A DNA stretch of 64,000 bases from NCBI GenBank assembly GCA_000711775.1, contig ARYC01017950.1, positions 1 through 64,000 of the forward strand. The letters are read 5' to 3'. This stretch comes from Oxytricha trifallax. Lineage: Eukaryota > Ciliophora > Spirotrichea > Sporadotrichida > Oxytrichidae. The notes beneath the pieces are model-generated. The model searched no databases. It saw nothing but the letters and a program-made list of their open reading frames with translations, and had not been told where the DNA came from. Shown piece after piece: positions 1 through 11,608 of this stretch (position 1 is the stretch's first letter; each line of letters starts with the position of its first letter). A program made the translations under genes and the position numbers.

Positions 1-88
1 TCCCTATTTAGTAGTAAAATTTTAGTAAGTTTAGAATGGATATCCATAATTTTAAATTTCATTAACATTTCTAGGAACTGGAAGCAAG

Positions 89-861
89 ATGGAATCTATG
101 AATGATGCAATGAAGAGAATTTAATCTCAAGATTTAATTGAAAAATTCAGAAGTAAAGAAGATCTTTACAGATACTTGGTATAGCAAGGTATGTTTTCAC
201 TTATAACTAACTTATTAACCATAGTTGAATTGTTCTTACCAACACAGGAGGGAACAAAAATATCATTCTTAAAAGCATTGCTAAGTGAATAGAAAAAAGC
301 TTTTAAGTCTAATGAAATAAGAATGATCGAGATACCTAACTACCCTGAAATCTCAGTAACAAACCTATATGATGATGTTATGAGTGATCCAGATGTTGCT
401 CTCTACCTTCCATCAAAGCTGCAATCTCTAATAAGTTGCCAGAGAGAAACTTCTTCTTTGGTGTCCTTGGAACTCTGAAACCTGAGTACTTAAATGAATT
501 AATTTAAGAAGCTCATAAGAAACGCTACAGCATCTCTCCTGAAGAAAAAGAGAAGCAAGGTATTAAAATCAGTGACTCCTGGTTGTAGGAACTGCAGAAG
601 CATCCATTCATCTCTAGTAAGCTTAGTCTTCTTACTTTATAGAAAACCTGGCACTGCTATTTACTTGATGAAAGAGAGCAGCAAATTTAACAGAGAGAGA
701 AAATCACAGGTAAAACATGAATTGAGCAAGAGACTCTACAAAGATTTCTGAACATAGATGCAGGAGCTGGCACAAAGAGAAGATACATGGGCCCAAGCAA
801 GCCATAAGAGGAAGAAAAGAAAGAGAAGCCAAATCCCTTTACGGGCAAATTTAATATGTGA
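89..861 (+). pseudogene. TBE 22-kDa-type ORF, copy A
   Basis: Protein of unknown function carried by TBE elements between the transposase and the 57-kDa gene. The start at 89 is the first ATG of a frame matching the other copies; coding may begin further upstream, since similarity to the copy at 6.4 kb extends to position 1. Recognisable stretches are FRSKEDLYRY, PTQEGTKISFLK, HKKRYSISPEEKEK and the C-terminal GKFNM before TGA at 859. A 36-nt intron fits at 189-224. Reading is broken by one frameshift near 410 and one in-frame TGA near 718, so this copy looks inactive. It converges with the transposase, the two stops being 7 nt apart. Confidence 0.8.
189..224 (+). other. Putative spliceosomal intron in TBE 22-kDa ORF
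   Basis: The segment starts GTATG, ends CATAG and contains a CTAAC branch-point-like motif. Removing it joins ...LVQQ to VELFLPTQEGTK, matching the copy at 30.6 kb, where a 36-nt GTAAG...AAAG segment occupies the same site. The sequence between the splice sites is not conserved, while both flanking protein segments are. Confidence 0.7.
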
Positions 862-867
862 ACTTAT

Positions 868-1932
868 TCATTCGTTTAAATCTAAAACTTAATTATATAC
901 ACAAAATCTCCCTTCTCTTGCGCATACTTTAGCTTTATCATCGCAGACTCTCTTAGCAACACTCGTAATAAAATCGACTGTATCTATCTTCAAGTCGTAC
1001 ATCAAGTGATATAGTAGAAGTTTCTTGTAGTGGCCTTTCAATAACCCCCAATATAATTCAATACCATTGAACTGAGGACTGTAGGGAACATTAAATACAG
1101 GTGTTATGTTTAGCCTTTCATATTCTTTCCTTGTGTCTTTAGTTTTATGGACAGATAAGTTATCTACAAACAGAATAATCTCTTAGTCGGCGTACTTATC
1201 TCTAAGCTATTGTAGGAACTTAATGTATTATTCGGTCTTTATTGAGCGAGGGTGGATAACATAAGTCTCAAGAACATTATCTTCACTTATTCCACCAAGA
1301 ATAGCATGAGTTTAAACCTTAACCTTTTAGTCATAAACTTCTATATTACTATACCTCTCGTACCAAGACCTTAATATAAAAGTATTGAATGTAAATACTG
1401 CCTCATCAGCGTGTATAAACTTTATATTATGCTATCAAGACCTATGCATTTAATCAAATATATAATTTAAATTATCCATATAAAATGGAACATTAAAGTC
1501 AATCACTCTCTTAATGCGATTGACTGTCTTGTAAGATATTCCGTTCTTTTTATATATGTTAGCTATCGATTAAGCAGAGACATGAAGCTCAGGAAATTGG
1601 CGATGAAACATCACAGACCTCTAGGCCAGAGAAAAATGAGCCCAGTATTTAAGAGTCTTATCATTAATGAGATAATCAATATGATGCTGCTAAAACTTTA
1701 GAGGTCTTTTAGGCTTAGAATTAAGCTGCTATCTCTTTAAATTCAATGCTAATAGACAGTGAGACCTAACAGTAGCAGGAGATTTATGGAGTAACCTTGA
1801 TATAGACGTGTAATTAAGGATAGACTTGAGTTGATCATTATATTCATCACATCCATAACGCAACTTAAACAATAAATCTATATACTCACTATCATAAACA
1901 GACCCCAAACCTCACATATACTCACTAAAACT
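868..1932 (-). pseudogene. TBE transposase (42-kDa type, DD34E), copy A
   Basis: DDE transposase of the Tc1/mariner superfamily, the enzyme family implicated in germline DNA excision in Oxytricha. Catalytic motifs are FIHADEAVFTF (Asp codon near 1405), ILFVDNLSVHK (Asp near 1163) and PQFNGIELYW (Glu near 1058). There are 34 residues between the second Asp and the Glu, the Tc1-type spacing. The N-terminal part carries a helix-turn-helix-like stretch (LLHKSPATVRSH). TAG/TAA codons are read as Gln at many positions shared with copy B. One in-frame TGA lies between the N-terminal domain and the first catalytic Asp (around 1430), and no clear ATG precedes the conserved start, so the copy is probably dead. 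Ends at TGA 868-870. Confidence 0.86.
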
Positions 1933-2038
1933 ACTAATATTTAAAAATTAAACCCCTACATAAACCCTATTAAAACCCTAATAAAGTATGCACTAATAAT
2001 CTACTTTTATCAATCAAAAACTCAATCAAACTACTGAA

Positions 2039-2055
2039 AGGGTTTTGGGGTTTTG
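2039..2055 (+). repeat. Telomere-like terminal block of TBE A
   Basis: GGGTTTTGGGGTTTTG at the outer end of the element is G4T4 telomere sequence, the defining mark of TBE ends. It is followed by AAT at 2056-2058. The inward sequence does not match the inverted repeat of the TBE at 28.7 kb. Confidence 0.85.
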
Positions 2056-2079
2056 AATGCATAAAGGAATTAAAAAATT

Positions 2080-2760
2080 TTATAACTATCATTTTTTATT
2101 AAATATTTAGGAAAAAATTAAGTATAAATATATAACATTTGCAAAACACCAATAATCATTTATATAATAAATTTTATATTATTTAAGCACAATTTCATTT
2201 TGTCACTCATTATAACTTATTGAATTATATATTATAATTCATGCTACTCTATCCCCAAATCAATAAAATTTCGAGTTAGAATAGTTTTTATTCAATCAAA
2301 AATTACTTAATAACTGTGAATAATTTAGTATTTTTTAATTTATAATTCGATTTATTCCAAAATATTTTACTCATTATCTAGATCTGTCAATATCAAATCA
2401 TGATTTATTGAACCTGAGTTAACTTTCTACAGATTAGATAAAAGTTAAAGCCTAATTTTCTTTTTTAAGTCATTTTTATAAAATATAATAATGTGTTCTA
2501 ATAAAAACAATAAAATAAAATCATAAGCAAGTAGTTTTCTTCCTAAGAGTTGTAATTTATTAATTTAAGAATTCTAAGGCTTATCTATTTATATATCAAA
2601 CTTTTCCTTTTTTTATTAGGGTGAAAGAATAGGCAAAATGTTAATATCTGTGTGTCCTTAAGGAGTATTGTTATCTAGTATCTAATAGTTTTTCTTCTAT
2701 TTTTTTGAGAATTCCATTTAATGTTAATTCATTTCTTTGGGATATATATACCAGAATATT
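2080..2760 (-). CDS. Kinase A: C-terminal hydrophilic linker
   Basis: Past the HATPase domain the minus strand keeps coding-like, hydrophilic sequence, with recognisable pieces such as HDLILTDLDNEQNILEQIEL around 2330-2420 (TAA read as Gln). In copy B the same position holds a Ser/Asn-rich linker leading to the receiver domain. Similarity to copy B is weak, so borders and frame are tentative. The TBE end at 2055 cuts the segment off. Confidence 0.35.
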
Positions 2761-2764
2761 ATTA

Positions 2765-3360
2765 AGCAATTAAAAAGTATGAATGGGAGGATTGAAAGGA
2801 AGGACTATTGCAAAAACTGAACCTTAACCAAGAACTGAGCTAACTTTCATAAAAATAAATATTTTAATTCAGATCTCCTCCCATTGCTTTGGTAAGATTC
2901 TTACTAATTGTTAATCCTAGTCCACAGCCTTCCTTGTTCATGTTTCTATTTTTCATGATTTTCTTGTAGGCTATGAATAGATTTTCCATTTGAATTTTTT
3001 CGATACCAACTCCAGAATCTTAAACTTCTATCACGATTTACTGTTTATAACTTTAGAAATAGCAATTAGTACATAAACAAATTTATTGATAATAATTTAG
3101 AACTTATTTTAATAAATGGATTCTCACAAAACCCTCATCAGTATACTTTATAGCATTTGATAGAAGGTTTATTAGAATTTATCTTAGTCTATTTTGGTCC
3201 ACCATGAATAAAAATAAATAAATTAAATTGTTCAGGAAAACTATTGTCTATTGTGTAACTAACATCCAATTCTTTTAATAAAGCTCTAAATTTTAGAACA
3301 CTCGTGCATTATATGGTCAAAACTATTTCTATATAATTTTAGGGAAATATTAAATATCGA
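2765..3360 (-). CDS. Kinase A: HATPase domain segments
   Basis: ATP-binding domain of a histidine kinase in several pieces. The N box DQNRLRQILINLLSNAIKYT reads from about 3205 to 3146, preceded by LLKELDVSYTIDNSFPEQF. The G1 box IEVQDSGVGIEKI is near 3025 and the G2 box NKEGCGLGLTISKNL near 2940-2895. The end of the fold, LGQGSVFAIVLPFNP, is at about 2830-2775. An AT-rich IES-like stretch (about 3065-3125) separates the N box from G1. Gln codons in conserved places are TAA/TAG. Same order and similar spacing as copy B at 25.06-25.6 kb. Confidence 0.85.
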
Positions 3361-3535
3361 AATCAGAAAGCATACATCTTATAATATTAATTTAAACCAT
3401 ACTTAGTTCTTTGAGGGTAAGGATAGTTATTAAGAGACCTGATAGCAGAGTTCAATCTTCAAGTTCTTCTAATCTTCTAATGGTCTGTTAATAAATTTAT
3501 AATCAATAAATGAATATTTATATTTGGCGTAGTAA

Positions 3536-3868
3536 AATGTAATGTTATTTGAGTAGTTAAAATGTAATGTTATTTGAGTAGTAGTTAAGACAACGATGAC
3601 GAAGATGACAAAGACAAGGATAATGACAAAAAAATTGAAAAAAAATGAGAATTAGAGGCTCATCTTGGCACTGTCAATCAAACGTGTTTGGCCTAACTCA
3701 ACGTCAAAGGCGCTCCATTAGAACCAAAAGAATTAAGTACTGCTGACTGTCTCCCACCAAGTCTGATGGTTAAAGATGAAAGGGGTAATATATATCTTAT
3801 TTATAAATTCAATATTTAATATTCAAATTAAAATCACTCTATATATTATTCTAAAATAACATTACATT
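3536..3868 (+). mobile_element. Small inserted cassette with a plus-strand coding-like fragment
   Basis: A 15-bp repeat AATGTAATGTTATTT at 3536-3550, repeated at 3561-3575, appears inverted at 3854-3868. Between them the plus strand reads a coding-like stretch from 3589: an Asp/Lys-rich tract (DNDDEDDKDKDNDKK) and then hydrophilic sequence including GAPLEPKELSTADCLPPSLM and VKDERGNIYLIYKF near 3790. One TGA lies in frame after the acidic tract. Base composition is clearly GC-richer than its flanks. It sits inside kinase A in the opposite orientation and has no counterpart in copy B. I do not recognise the protein; it may be an insertion or an MDS of another, scrambled gene. Confidence 0.45.
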
Positions 3869-4151
3869 ACATTACCTTGAGTTGAGAAAGTTTTTATAGT
3901 TAAGATCTCCAATTAAATCTTGATTATTTTTTAATTTCTCTTAAATACGACTATTTGGCGAAGGTTTGCCTTCAATGTAAATTTAAAAAGATAAGAATGA
4001 TTTAAAGCCATTAAGAAAGAGGTGAAGAGAGTTAATAAATTACGTATATAATATTTACATAATACCATATAAGGGATAATGAAGCTACGATAGAGAAAGA
4101 AAATATCACATTTAAGACTAGAAAATTACCTATAAGTTATAAAACGTCATT

Positions 4152-4556
4152 ATTGTAGGAATACATATGATTTGGGAAATTAAATTAATCAAAATAATAA
4201 TTCGTGGCAGTTAATTTTGTTGAAACCTAGACAGTATAGTTCTTATGTGAAAGAGAATTTAAAATAGCTGGACTTTACTACTGGCGGTACCCCTCTATCG
4301 TATCTCTGAAGCGAGATAACTCGACTTTAATTTGGACATTATTATTAATTAAACATATCACTAAAATTAAAGTCGAGTTATCTCGCTTCAGAGATACGAT
4401 AGAGGGGTACCGCCAATAGTAAAGTCCAGCTATTTTAAATTCTCTTTCACATAAGAACTATACTGTCTAGGTTTCAACAAAATTAACTGCCACGAATTAT
4501 TGTTTTGATTAATTTAATTTCATTATAATTTCGCAAATCAAATGTATTCCTACAAT
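4152..4556. mobile_element. Foldback element FB1, copy 1 (405 bp palindrome)
   Basis: Near-perfect inverted repeat with arms of about 190 bp around a short loop near 4340-4365. Termini are ATTGTAGGAATACAT and its complement. Internal landmarks shared with the other copies are CGTGGCAGTTAA, AGCTGGACTTTACTA, a GCGGTAC block and GAGATAACTCGACTTTAA. No coding sequence, so a non-autonomous DNA element. It lies in kinase A next to a decayed TBE; copy B lacks it. Confidence 0.85.
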
Positions 4557-4569
4557 AATGCACACTATA

Positions 4570-6490
4570 TTTGAGTTTAGGATTTTAAAATAAGTAGTTA
4601 AAGCATATGTAGCGAAATTTAGGTGAGTCTATAAATGTAAATTTAAGATATATTATCTAAGGTATGATATTGGTATGATAAATTTAATTACTATCTCATT
4701 TTTACTCTATATTACATATTTATTTAAGATGAAGCTGATTATCAACTCCTTATACTGAAAGATATAATTGTCATTGGTATCGAATTTTAAAAGATAGTTA
4801 TTTAACTATATGATTATAAATTCTTAAAATTTTAGCAACATTATATAGTCTATAATGTCAATGGTAAGACTTGAGATATGGGTTCTTTTTTTACACGCTT
4901 AAAAAATCTTGATGTTTTATCTACACTTTTTGAGCTTCATTTCACAACCTTATCTATAATTAGCATATATTAAAAAAATGGATCATCTTAATAAATAGTT
5001 GATCATATTAAGAGAAAGATTTACTGTAAAGTCAAATTTATTATATTAATTTAACTGTAAATAGACGATTAATTGCAAATTTCTTACAATTATAATAAGA
5101 TGTAAATTTTACATTCAATAACAGTAAAGAAGAACTTTTTAATTAAAGATTTAGATTTAAGCTCTCACCATCCTTCCATGGTAGAATCAGAGATAATGGG
5201 CTTTACTAATTTTAATCAACCTCTCTTTATAAAAAGATTGAATAATATTATTAATTCTAAGAAAATCTCAGAAATTGTTATGCTCTCTAAGAAATTCATA
5301 TATTTTTATATAACTAATCTGTACTGATAATTAAAAAGCTAGAGGAAGGAAAATAAATAATTAAATAAAGCTCCTGTGTTTAAATGTTTTGACTGCTCTA
5401 AGTTCAAACAAATTTTGTTATATTGGAGGTTTTTGAAAAGCAACTTCAAGAAAATTTTTTCTCAATCACTTGATACAATAATTGTAGATATAATATAAAA
5501 ATTATTGATTCCATTATAATTGATTTAAAAGAATACGCTATGAAAAGATAAGCTTTGTATGAGATAATTTGATTTGGTGTTAATAAGTTGATAGATTTAA
5601 AATAATTGAAAAGTTACATATTAAATGAACACTTAAAGGAGCCTTCTCTTTCTTCATATTTTCTTATGATTTATTTTGTCGTATTTTTTTTCTTAAAGCC
5701 AGCTTTTTAATTAGTAATTATTATCTGGTTTTTAAAAGTCCTTATAGAGTATTTTACTTAATTCTTGTTTAACTTGAGACTTCTTTCTTTATTTAAATTT
5801 TTTCACTCTTCACAAATTATATATTATATAGCGTTACCGTATTTATCTACAAAGTTAGAAGTCTTAGCTTTCTTATATGAACAGATGCATCTTCTAGAAT
5901 CAAGTGATCGTTTATTTTAACTCCTTGTCCTATATTCTTAAGGAGACTTGCAGAAGTAATTCTCGCGAGCTATTTTATTAATCTCTTTAAGTCATCAAAG
6001 CTTCAGAGTATCAAAAACATAAAAGACAAATTTCTCTCTGACACCTTATTACAGACTTTTAATTTTAATTGAAGGTTTATTGAAACTTTTGGATATTTCA
6101 AAGCATAATCATAAAAGTAATACTGAAATTCTTGAATAATTAGGTATCTTAGTCATTTAATTTTTATTAATCTTAAGGGTTGTTATCTTATCTTAGTAAG
6201 GCTAGTAAGGATTTAAAAATAACTATATTGTCCATTCTTTAATTGGTAAAAAAATTAAACTATAATAATTTTTAAGAAAGTTATATTTAAATAATTACCC
6301 TTGCTATACTGAGTATCTGTCAAAGGTCCATTTTACTTCGAAATTTCCCTATTAAATCTAGAGAAAGAATTCTCTTCATTGCATCATTCATAGACTCCAT
6401 CTTACTTTATCTTTCTAGAGATGTTAATGAAATTTAATATTATGTATATCCATTCTAAGTTTATTAAAATCTTACTACTAAATAGGGAGG
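4570..6490. mobile_element. Decayed TBE D (transposase and 22-kDa ORF remnants)
   Basis: Strongly diverged TBE. On plus, about 5080-5615 aligns with the C-terminal half of TBE transposase (similarity around the FNGIELYWGLLKGHYKK region at about 5390-5450, and to the end of the gene at 5570-5610). On minus, 6450-5625 aligns with the whole 22-kDa ORF, including its intron site (GT...ATAG at 6260-6298). The gene order and convergence match TBE A and B. Upstream of the 22-kDa start, similarity to positions 1-100 continues to 6485 with roughly 10% difference. No 57-kDa gene or telomere-like end is seen. Both frames are badly broken; this is the oldest-looking TBE in the window. Confidence 0.75.
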
Positions 6491-6621
6491 ACCTACTGGA
6501 GGTCAACCTTGAAAAGATATGAAGGAGAAGCATTGAAAAACTAGCTCCAAGTTTTACAGATTGATTTCCATTTTTCTTAAAATAATCTTCATTAAATTGC
6601 TTCTAATAATTTTAATTTAGT

Positions 6622-6727
6622 TAGGAGGCCCACATTGTAAGTTTGAACTTAATTATAAAGTTACTAAACTTAAAAATTATTATTAACTTTTCCTCCAAAT
6701 TAAGTTCAGACTAAATATGCAGAACCT
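6622..6727. repeat. Short imperfect inverted repeat
   Basis: GGAGGC...TTTGAACTTAATT at the left is matched by an inverted AATTAAGTTCAGAC...CCTCC at the right, about 30 bp per arm with mismatches. No coding. It follows TBE-flank sequence that resembles 30790-30830, so it may derive from the TBE intergenic region or be a small separate insertion. Confidence 0.4.
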
Positions 6728-6959
6728 CCCAAAGATATAAAACTCTTTTAAGAATATTTAATTTTCGAAAATGTAAATACTCTGATAAAATGACAACTTA
6801 TAACTCATCAAAATAAAATAAATCTTAGTAATAAGCTTTTACAGGGATTTCCAATATTAATTTTAAATAGAATATTTGTTAATACAAAATAAATATATTA
6901 TTTTATTTAATTATCAAACAAAATAATTAATACTTATCATAATATAGGAGGTTATTCTT

Positions 6960-7040
6960 CTAAAATTGATTCAATATCAGTTGCCTCATAGTTTTTCTTA
7001 ATTTTTAAAACTATCTTTTCAATTAAAGAGGGGGAAGTTT
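6960..7040 (-). CDS. Kinase A: segment between HisKA and HATPase
   Basis: Reads KKNYEATDIESILEEQPP on minus, matching KMLNYESTDIESVLEELKP of copy B at 26590-26640. It belongs to the linker between the dimerisation/phosphoacceptor helices and the ATP-binding domain. Flanked on both sides by AT-rich IES-like DNA. Confidence 0.65.
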
Positions 7041-7360
7041 TCTGCTCCAAATTAATAATTTATTTTATTTGTCAAAATATAGAAGAAACATATTAATCAC
7101 TACTTCAATTTCACTGCCATAAATTAAACATCTTTTTTATTAAATAATTTTACAGGCTTAAAACTATCCCTTGTCTCATAAATATTGGAAACTATAATAA
7201 CCAAACGCTTTATATAATAAATAATTAATGCACTTTTCATGAAAATATTCTAATCTTTATCAATAAATGAGAATTAATGGATGTTTGAATAAGTAATACA
7301 TGCCCATAGTTGATGATAAAAATTGTTTTAAATTGATTATAATTACTTCTTTTTATGTAT

Positions 7361-7464
7361 GGGGCAAAAAACTTCCGAAGGGGGGGGGCAGAAATTACTC
7401 TTTGATGGCAGATAACTCCCCCCTTGAGTGCATATAACAATATTGCTGCAAGAAACTTCTCCCC
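7361..7464. repeat. Small GGGG-ended palindromic insert
   Basis: Starts GGGGCAAAAAACTTCC and ends with an inverted GAAACTTCTCCCC, with a run of nine G inside (7380-7388). The ends resemble the hAT-like MITE at 32995-33490 (GGGG-GGAAGTTTCCTGC). No coding; the ORF across it is spurious. Probably a degenerate or deleted relative of that MITE. Confidence 0.45.
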
Positions 7465-7629
7465 TAATTGAATTTACTGATTTCATTGTATATAAAATTA
7501 TATAGTATCCATAGGAAAGTTATGAAAATTTTAAATTAAATTTATAAGTTTAAATTAATTTGACATATAAATTTTTTGAAAATCCATTTACTTTTTTTCT
7601 TTAAAAATATTTATAAATTGATTTTACTT

Positions 7630-7870
7630 TTATAATTGATAGTTAAGAAGAAGTTCTTTTGTTTCGAGTTGACTATAATCTAATATATCATTCACTAGAT
7701 AGAGCATTAAATTTGAACAGTTTTTGGCAGTATGATAAAATTTATAGCCTTTTTAGTAGTCTATAGAGTCCTTGAGTAAATCCAGAGAATGGATAATAGC
7801 ACCCAAAGGATTCCTAAATTCATGAGCAGCTGATGCAAATGCTAGAGTTTTGTACAATCTATATCTCTTT
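7630..7870 (-). CDS. Kinase A: HisKA (phosphoacceptor) segment
   Basis: Dimerisation and phosphoacceptor domain. Minus strand reads YKTLAFASAAHEFRNPLGAI, with the H box His in AAHEFRNP, followed by HSLDLLKDSIDYQKGY, NLMLYLVNDILDYSQLETKE and LLLN. This is the classic two-helix HisKA pattern and is nearly identical to copy B (26755-26980). Some of the Gln codons are TAA or TAG. Confidence 0.9.
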
Positions 7871-8328
7871 AAAATGGTAATTTATTTGTAAAACTTAAGA
7901 TTGATTTTAATTAAAATTTTTTAGAGGATATATATGCATTTATTTTAATTATTTAAAAAATTTGATGAAATTTTTTAATTAAAATTCTAAAGAATTATAT
8001 GCAATTTTTTATTTAAAATATTAATTATCGATGATTACATGGCCAAAATAATATTTATAATAATTATTTGATTTGCATTTGGAAATAGAATTTATTAAAT
8101 AATAAGTGAGCTTAATGAAGGTTTTATTTATTTAAATTAATATAAGATCAAAGATTTTAATTTTGACAATTCATGATTAAAAATATATTTAAATAAATTC
8201 ATGAATATTTAGCTATGAAAAGCTAAAATTAATAAAATAATCATTTAAATTTATATTGCTATTGTTATGATCTATTTTTATATTTTATTAACTTGACTTA
8301 ATTAAAGTTTATAAGGATTTAATGTGAT

Positions 8329-8710
8329 ATTGTATGAATACATTTGATTTGGGAAAAATTAATTAAATTTAAATTGATTAAAATATAATTCGTGGCAGAT
8401 AATTTTCAGGAAACCTATATAGTTTGGTACTCGTTCGATAGAGAATTCAAAATTTCCCTGGAGTGAGATTAATCGATTTTAATTTAAGCATTAAAATCAT
8501 TTAAACAAATCACCAAAAATTAAAATCGATTAATCTCACTCCAGGGATGCAATAGAGAGGTACTGCCAATAGTAAAGTCCAGCTAATTTTGAATTCTCTA
8601 TCGAACGAGTACCATACTATATAGGTTTCCTGAAAATTATCTGCCACGAATTATATTTTAATCAATTTAAATTTAATTAATTTTTCCCAAATCAAATGTA
8701 TTCCAACAAT
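8329..8710. mobile_element. Foldback element FB1, copy 2 (382 bp)
   Basis: Same family as 4152-4556: ATTGT..GAATACATTTGATTTGGG termini, CGTGGCAG, TCGATAGAGAATTCAAAA and a central inverted pair TCGATTTTAAT/ATTAAAATCGA. The left arm has lost about 40 bp that the right arm keeps (the CTGCCAATAGTAAAGTCC region). No coding. Confidence 0.8.
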
Positions 8711-8711
8711 A

Positions 8712-9880
8712 TTTTTTTCCTTTTCTAATTCCATCCAGTTAAAATCCCATAATTTTTAAATTTAACTTATTTTATTTTGCTCATAAAATGTTAATGATTA
8801 TTTTGATTAATTGTAAATATGATTAATAAAAATTATAATAAAAATATTAATAAGATTATTATAATTTTTATTATAATGTTAAAATAAATATTTCGAAACA
8901 TTCATTAAAGGTTAGAGAAGTATTAATGAATTGGCCATTTTTTATTTATAAAATTTCTAGTTTAAGCATTCTAGAATTATTATATTCACAAGAATACAAA
9001 TAATTTAAATATAATTTTTTCTCTTCCAAACATATAGATGCTTAAAAAACATAAATAAAATTTTAAAATTTGAATTTTATCTTTAAATGATTTTCAAATT
9101 ATTTTAATTGAAAAATAAAAAGTTTATTTTAAGAAATTAAAAAAAATACTGTTTTAAAAAGCTCAATTTAATTTCATTTGTCTCTATTTAAAAATTGTAT
9201 GAATTGCATTTTATTCGAAATAAAGTTAAAATTTAAAATGTTTTTGTAAAAAATTATTAATATTTTTATAAGTTTTTTCTATTAAAAAAAAGATATATCA
9301 TTAGAAAGTTTAATTCTTTTAAATAATTTTATTAATTTTTATATAAAAATAAATTCAAAATTTAGTTTTTGATATGCAGTAATGCTAGAAAAATAAAATT
9401 GATTTTTAGTCGTTTCAAAACAAAACAATATACTATTAAAGAAAATAAAAATATATTAATTTTAATGTATGTATAAAACATCAATTAGAGAGAGATAAAG
9501 ATATTTAATATCTAACAAGGAATATTGAAAATAAATTATTCAAAAATGCCAAAATTATACTGAACACACATTTTTTCACTTTATTAAATAAATCTTAGTC
9601 CCTTAAGAATTTAATTTTTTCAAAAATTGTAAGTATTAAAAGAAAAAACTCGAAAAAGAATTTATCACAAGAATGATTTTTATAGTTTTGAGTGTGACAT
9701 GTTTATAAATTAAAAATAAATGTCTCTTACAGTAGTCACAACGAATGTTTTTTATCCAGTATGTAGAATTTTAATAAATATTTAATTTAATAATTTAATC
9801 TTTTAATTTGAGAAAATGCCTAAAGTTTTTTACTCTTAATATTGCCTTTTTCATTTTTATATTTCATTTTAAAGTGAACT
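8712..9880 (-). CDS. Kinase A: PAS C-terminal strand segments and linker helix
   Basis: Three islands in AT-rich DNA. About 9880-9795 reads HFKMKYKNEKGNIKSKKLQ then AFSQIK. About 9775-9715 reads HTGQKTFVVTTVRDI, the last beta strand of a PAS domain with its usual VRDI ending. At 8741-8712 WMELEKEKNI is the helix joining PAS to HisKA. All three align with copy B (27665-27595, 27540-27475, 27457-27428). The DNA between islands (8745-9710) is very AT-rich and shows nothing coding. Confidence 0.7.
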
Positions 9881-11219
9881 CCCTCAGATATATTTGAAAT
9901 AATTTCTATGCTATTAATAAAGAGTAATAAATATAATGATAAGTTTAATAATGGTTGTACAACTAATAATAATAATTGCAAATATATAATTTAGATAATA
10001 TTATTCTATTTTGTATAATGTCATGAGGGATATCACTTTGTTTATTTATAATAACTTAACTGAAGAAAATCTTGCCTACATTATTATGTTTTTTTATTTT
10101 TACGAGAAAATATTTAATAAGTTGAGGGAAATAATGATTTTATAATTTATTTTTTTTGAGCAGTTGAGGAAAATTTGGAGGAGATCAAACTTCCAGAAAT
10201 ATTTGGCAAAACAGTCAATATTTCCTTTTATAATTAAAATTTTTCTCACTCAAAAAATTGATTATATAATTTTGTATGAATAAATAATTCAATATTAATT
10301 TTTTATTGATTTCTTCTAGCCAAGTAACCAATTAAGAGGGGTTAACCAATTTAAATGATGTCATTTGAAACAAATATAGTGTCTCGAAAAGAATTTATTT
10401 ATATATATAAATAGTTATTTGCTTATTTGTTATTTTATTTTATTAGCTCTAATAAAATTAAAACTTATACCTCCTCCATGATTCCTCAATTTTACATCAA
10501 TATAATATAAATTGTTTTATATCTCAGAAGACCAAAAATTTAGAAGAAGGGGGATAAAGAAAATGAATAAACATCAGTTAAATTTTTTTCTTATTTATTA
10601 AATTATTGGGTGCGAAAGAATGTTTAAACTTTTGAATGCTCTTATTTTATGTATAAATATTTTCTAAATACACTAATCGCTCTTTTCTTTAAGAAAAATT
10701 TCTAAGTTAAAGTCAAAGATAATAATTATGAATTTTATATGGTTAAATGTTTCCAGAACATTCGGAACTTTTTTTTAAATGTCCATATAATATTGATTTT
10801 AATTAATTTTCATTTATGTTAAGAAAATTCCAGTTTAGCGTACTGTAAAATGGATCAGCAGATTTTTCCAAGTAAAAATAGTAATCTTTACATATTTATG
10901 GTTTCTGAGTGAATGCTTAAAGAAGTAAGTTTTTTCATAAACATCTAAATTTTTAAAAGATTATTTATAATTTACTTTATTGGCTCTTAGTTATAGATAT
11001 TCATCTATATCTATAATAGAGTAAGAGATATTACTTTTGAACTTTTAATGTTGAAAAGAAGAATATTGATAAAAATTCTCGTCATTACTACTATATTATT
11101 TTCCATTGATTATATTATTTAAATTAAATTATAAGAGAAATAATAATTATAATAATTTTGTTGATATATTAGAACATATTGATTATATTTTTAGGTCCTT
11201 CTATCGAGTAAAGATAAAT

Positions 11220-11608
11220 ATTGTAAATTTACATTCGAAATGGCAAAAAAATTAAAATTAATATTTATATAATTATAAATTGTGGCAGTTAAAGTATTTA
11301 TTGGATTGAGTATTTAAATTAGCTTGACTTATTTATAGGTGGTAGGTAATATTTTAGCGTGTAACTCTACTTTGATAAATCGATTTTATTTTTAGTGATT
11401 TGTTTAACTGATTCTAATTTTTAAAAAATGATCGATTTAACTCACTCCAGGGATTCGATAGAGGAGTACTGTCAATAATAAAGCTGGGCTAATTTAAATT
11501 CTTTATCAAGCAAGTACCAAATTTTCTAGGTTTTTAAAAAGCTAACCGCCAATAATTATCATTTGTTATTTAAAATGAATTTACCAAAATTTAATGTATT
11601 CTTACAAT
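11220..11608. mobile_element. Foldback element FB1, copy 3 (degenerate)
   Basis: Ends ATTGTAAATTTACATTCGAAATGG and ...AATGTATTCTTACAAT, with internal TGTGGCAGTTAAAG, an inverted ACTCACTCCAGGGATTCGATAG block and CAATAATAAAGCTGGGC. Arms are clearly diverged, so this looks like the oldest of the five copies. No coding. Confidence 0.7.

Larger units (their letters stand above)
1..2055. mobile_element. TBE transposon A (right part, cut by window edge)
   Basis: Part of a TBE (telomere-bearing element), a Tc1/mariner-type DNA transposon of hypotrich germline genomes that is removed during macronuclear development. Seen here: a 22-kDa-type ORF on plus, a convergent DD34E transposase on minus, and a terminal block at 2039-2055 reading GGGTTTTGGGGTTTTG, the G4T4 telomere repeat of these ciliates. 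AAT follows at 2056-2058, fitting the ANT target known for the family. The third TBE gene (57-kDa type) should lie left of position 1. The element abuts the 3' part of kinase gene A, so it probably interrupts it as an IES. Its terminal sequence differs from that of the copy at 28745-32841, so it is a different subfamily. Confidence 0.88.

Noticed and set aside
2036-2055. True macronuclear-style telomere or chromosome end
   Set aside because: Only two repeats, flanked directly by non-telomeric DNA and tied to a TBE transposase; it is a transposon end.
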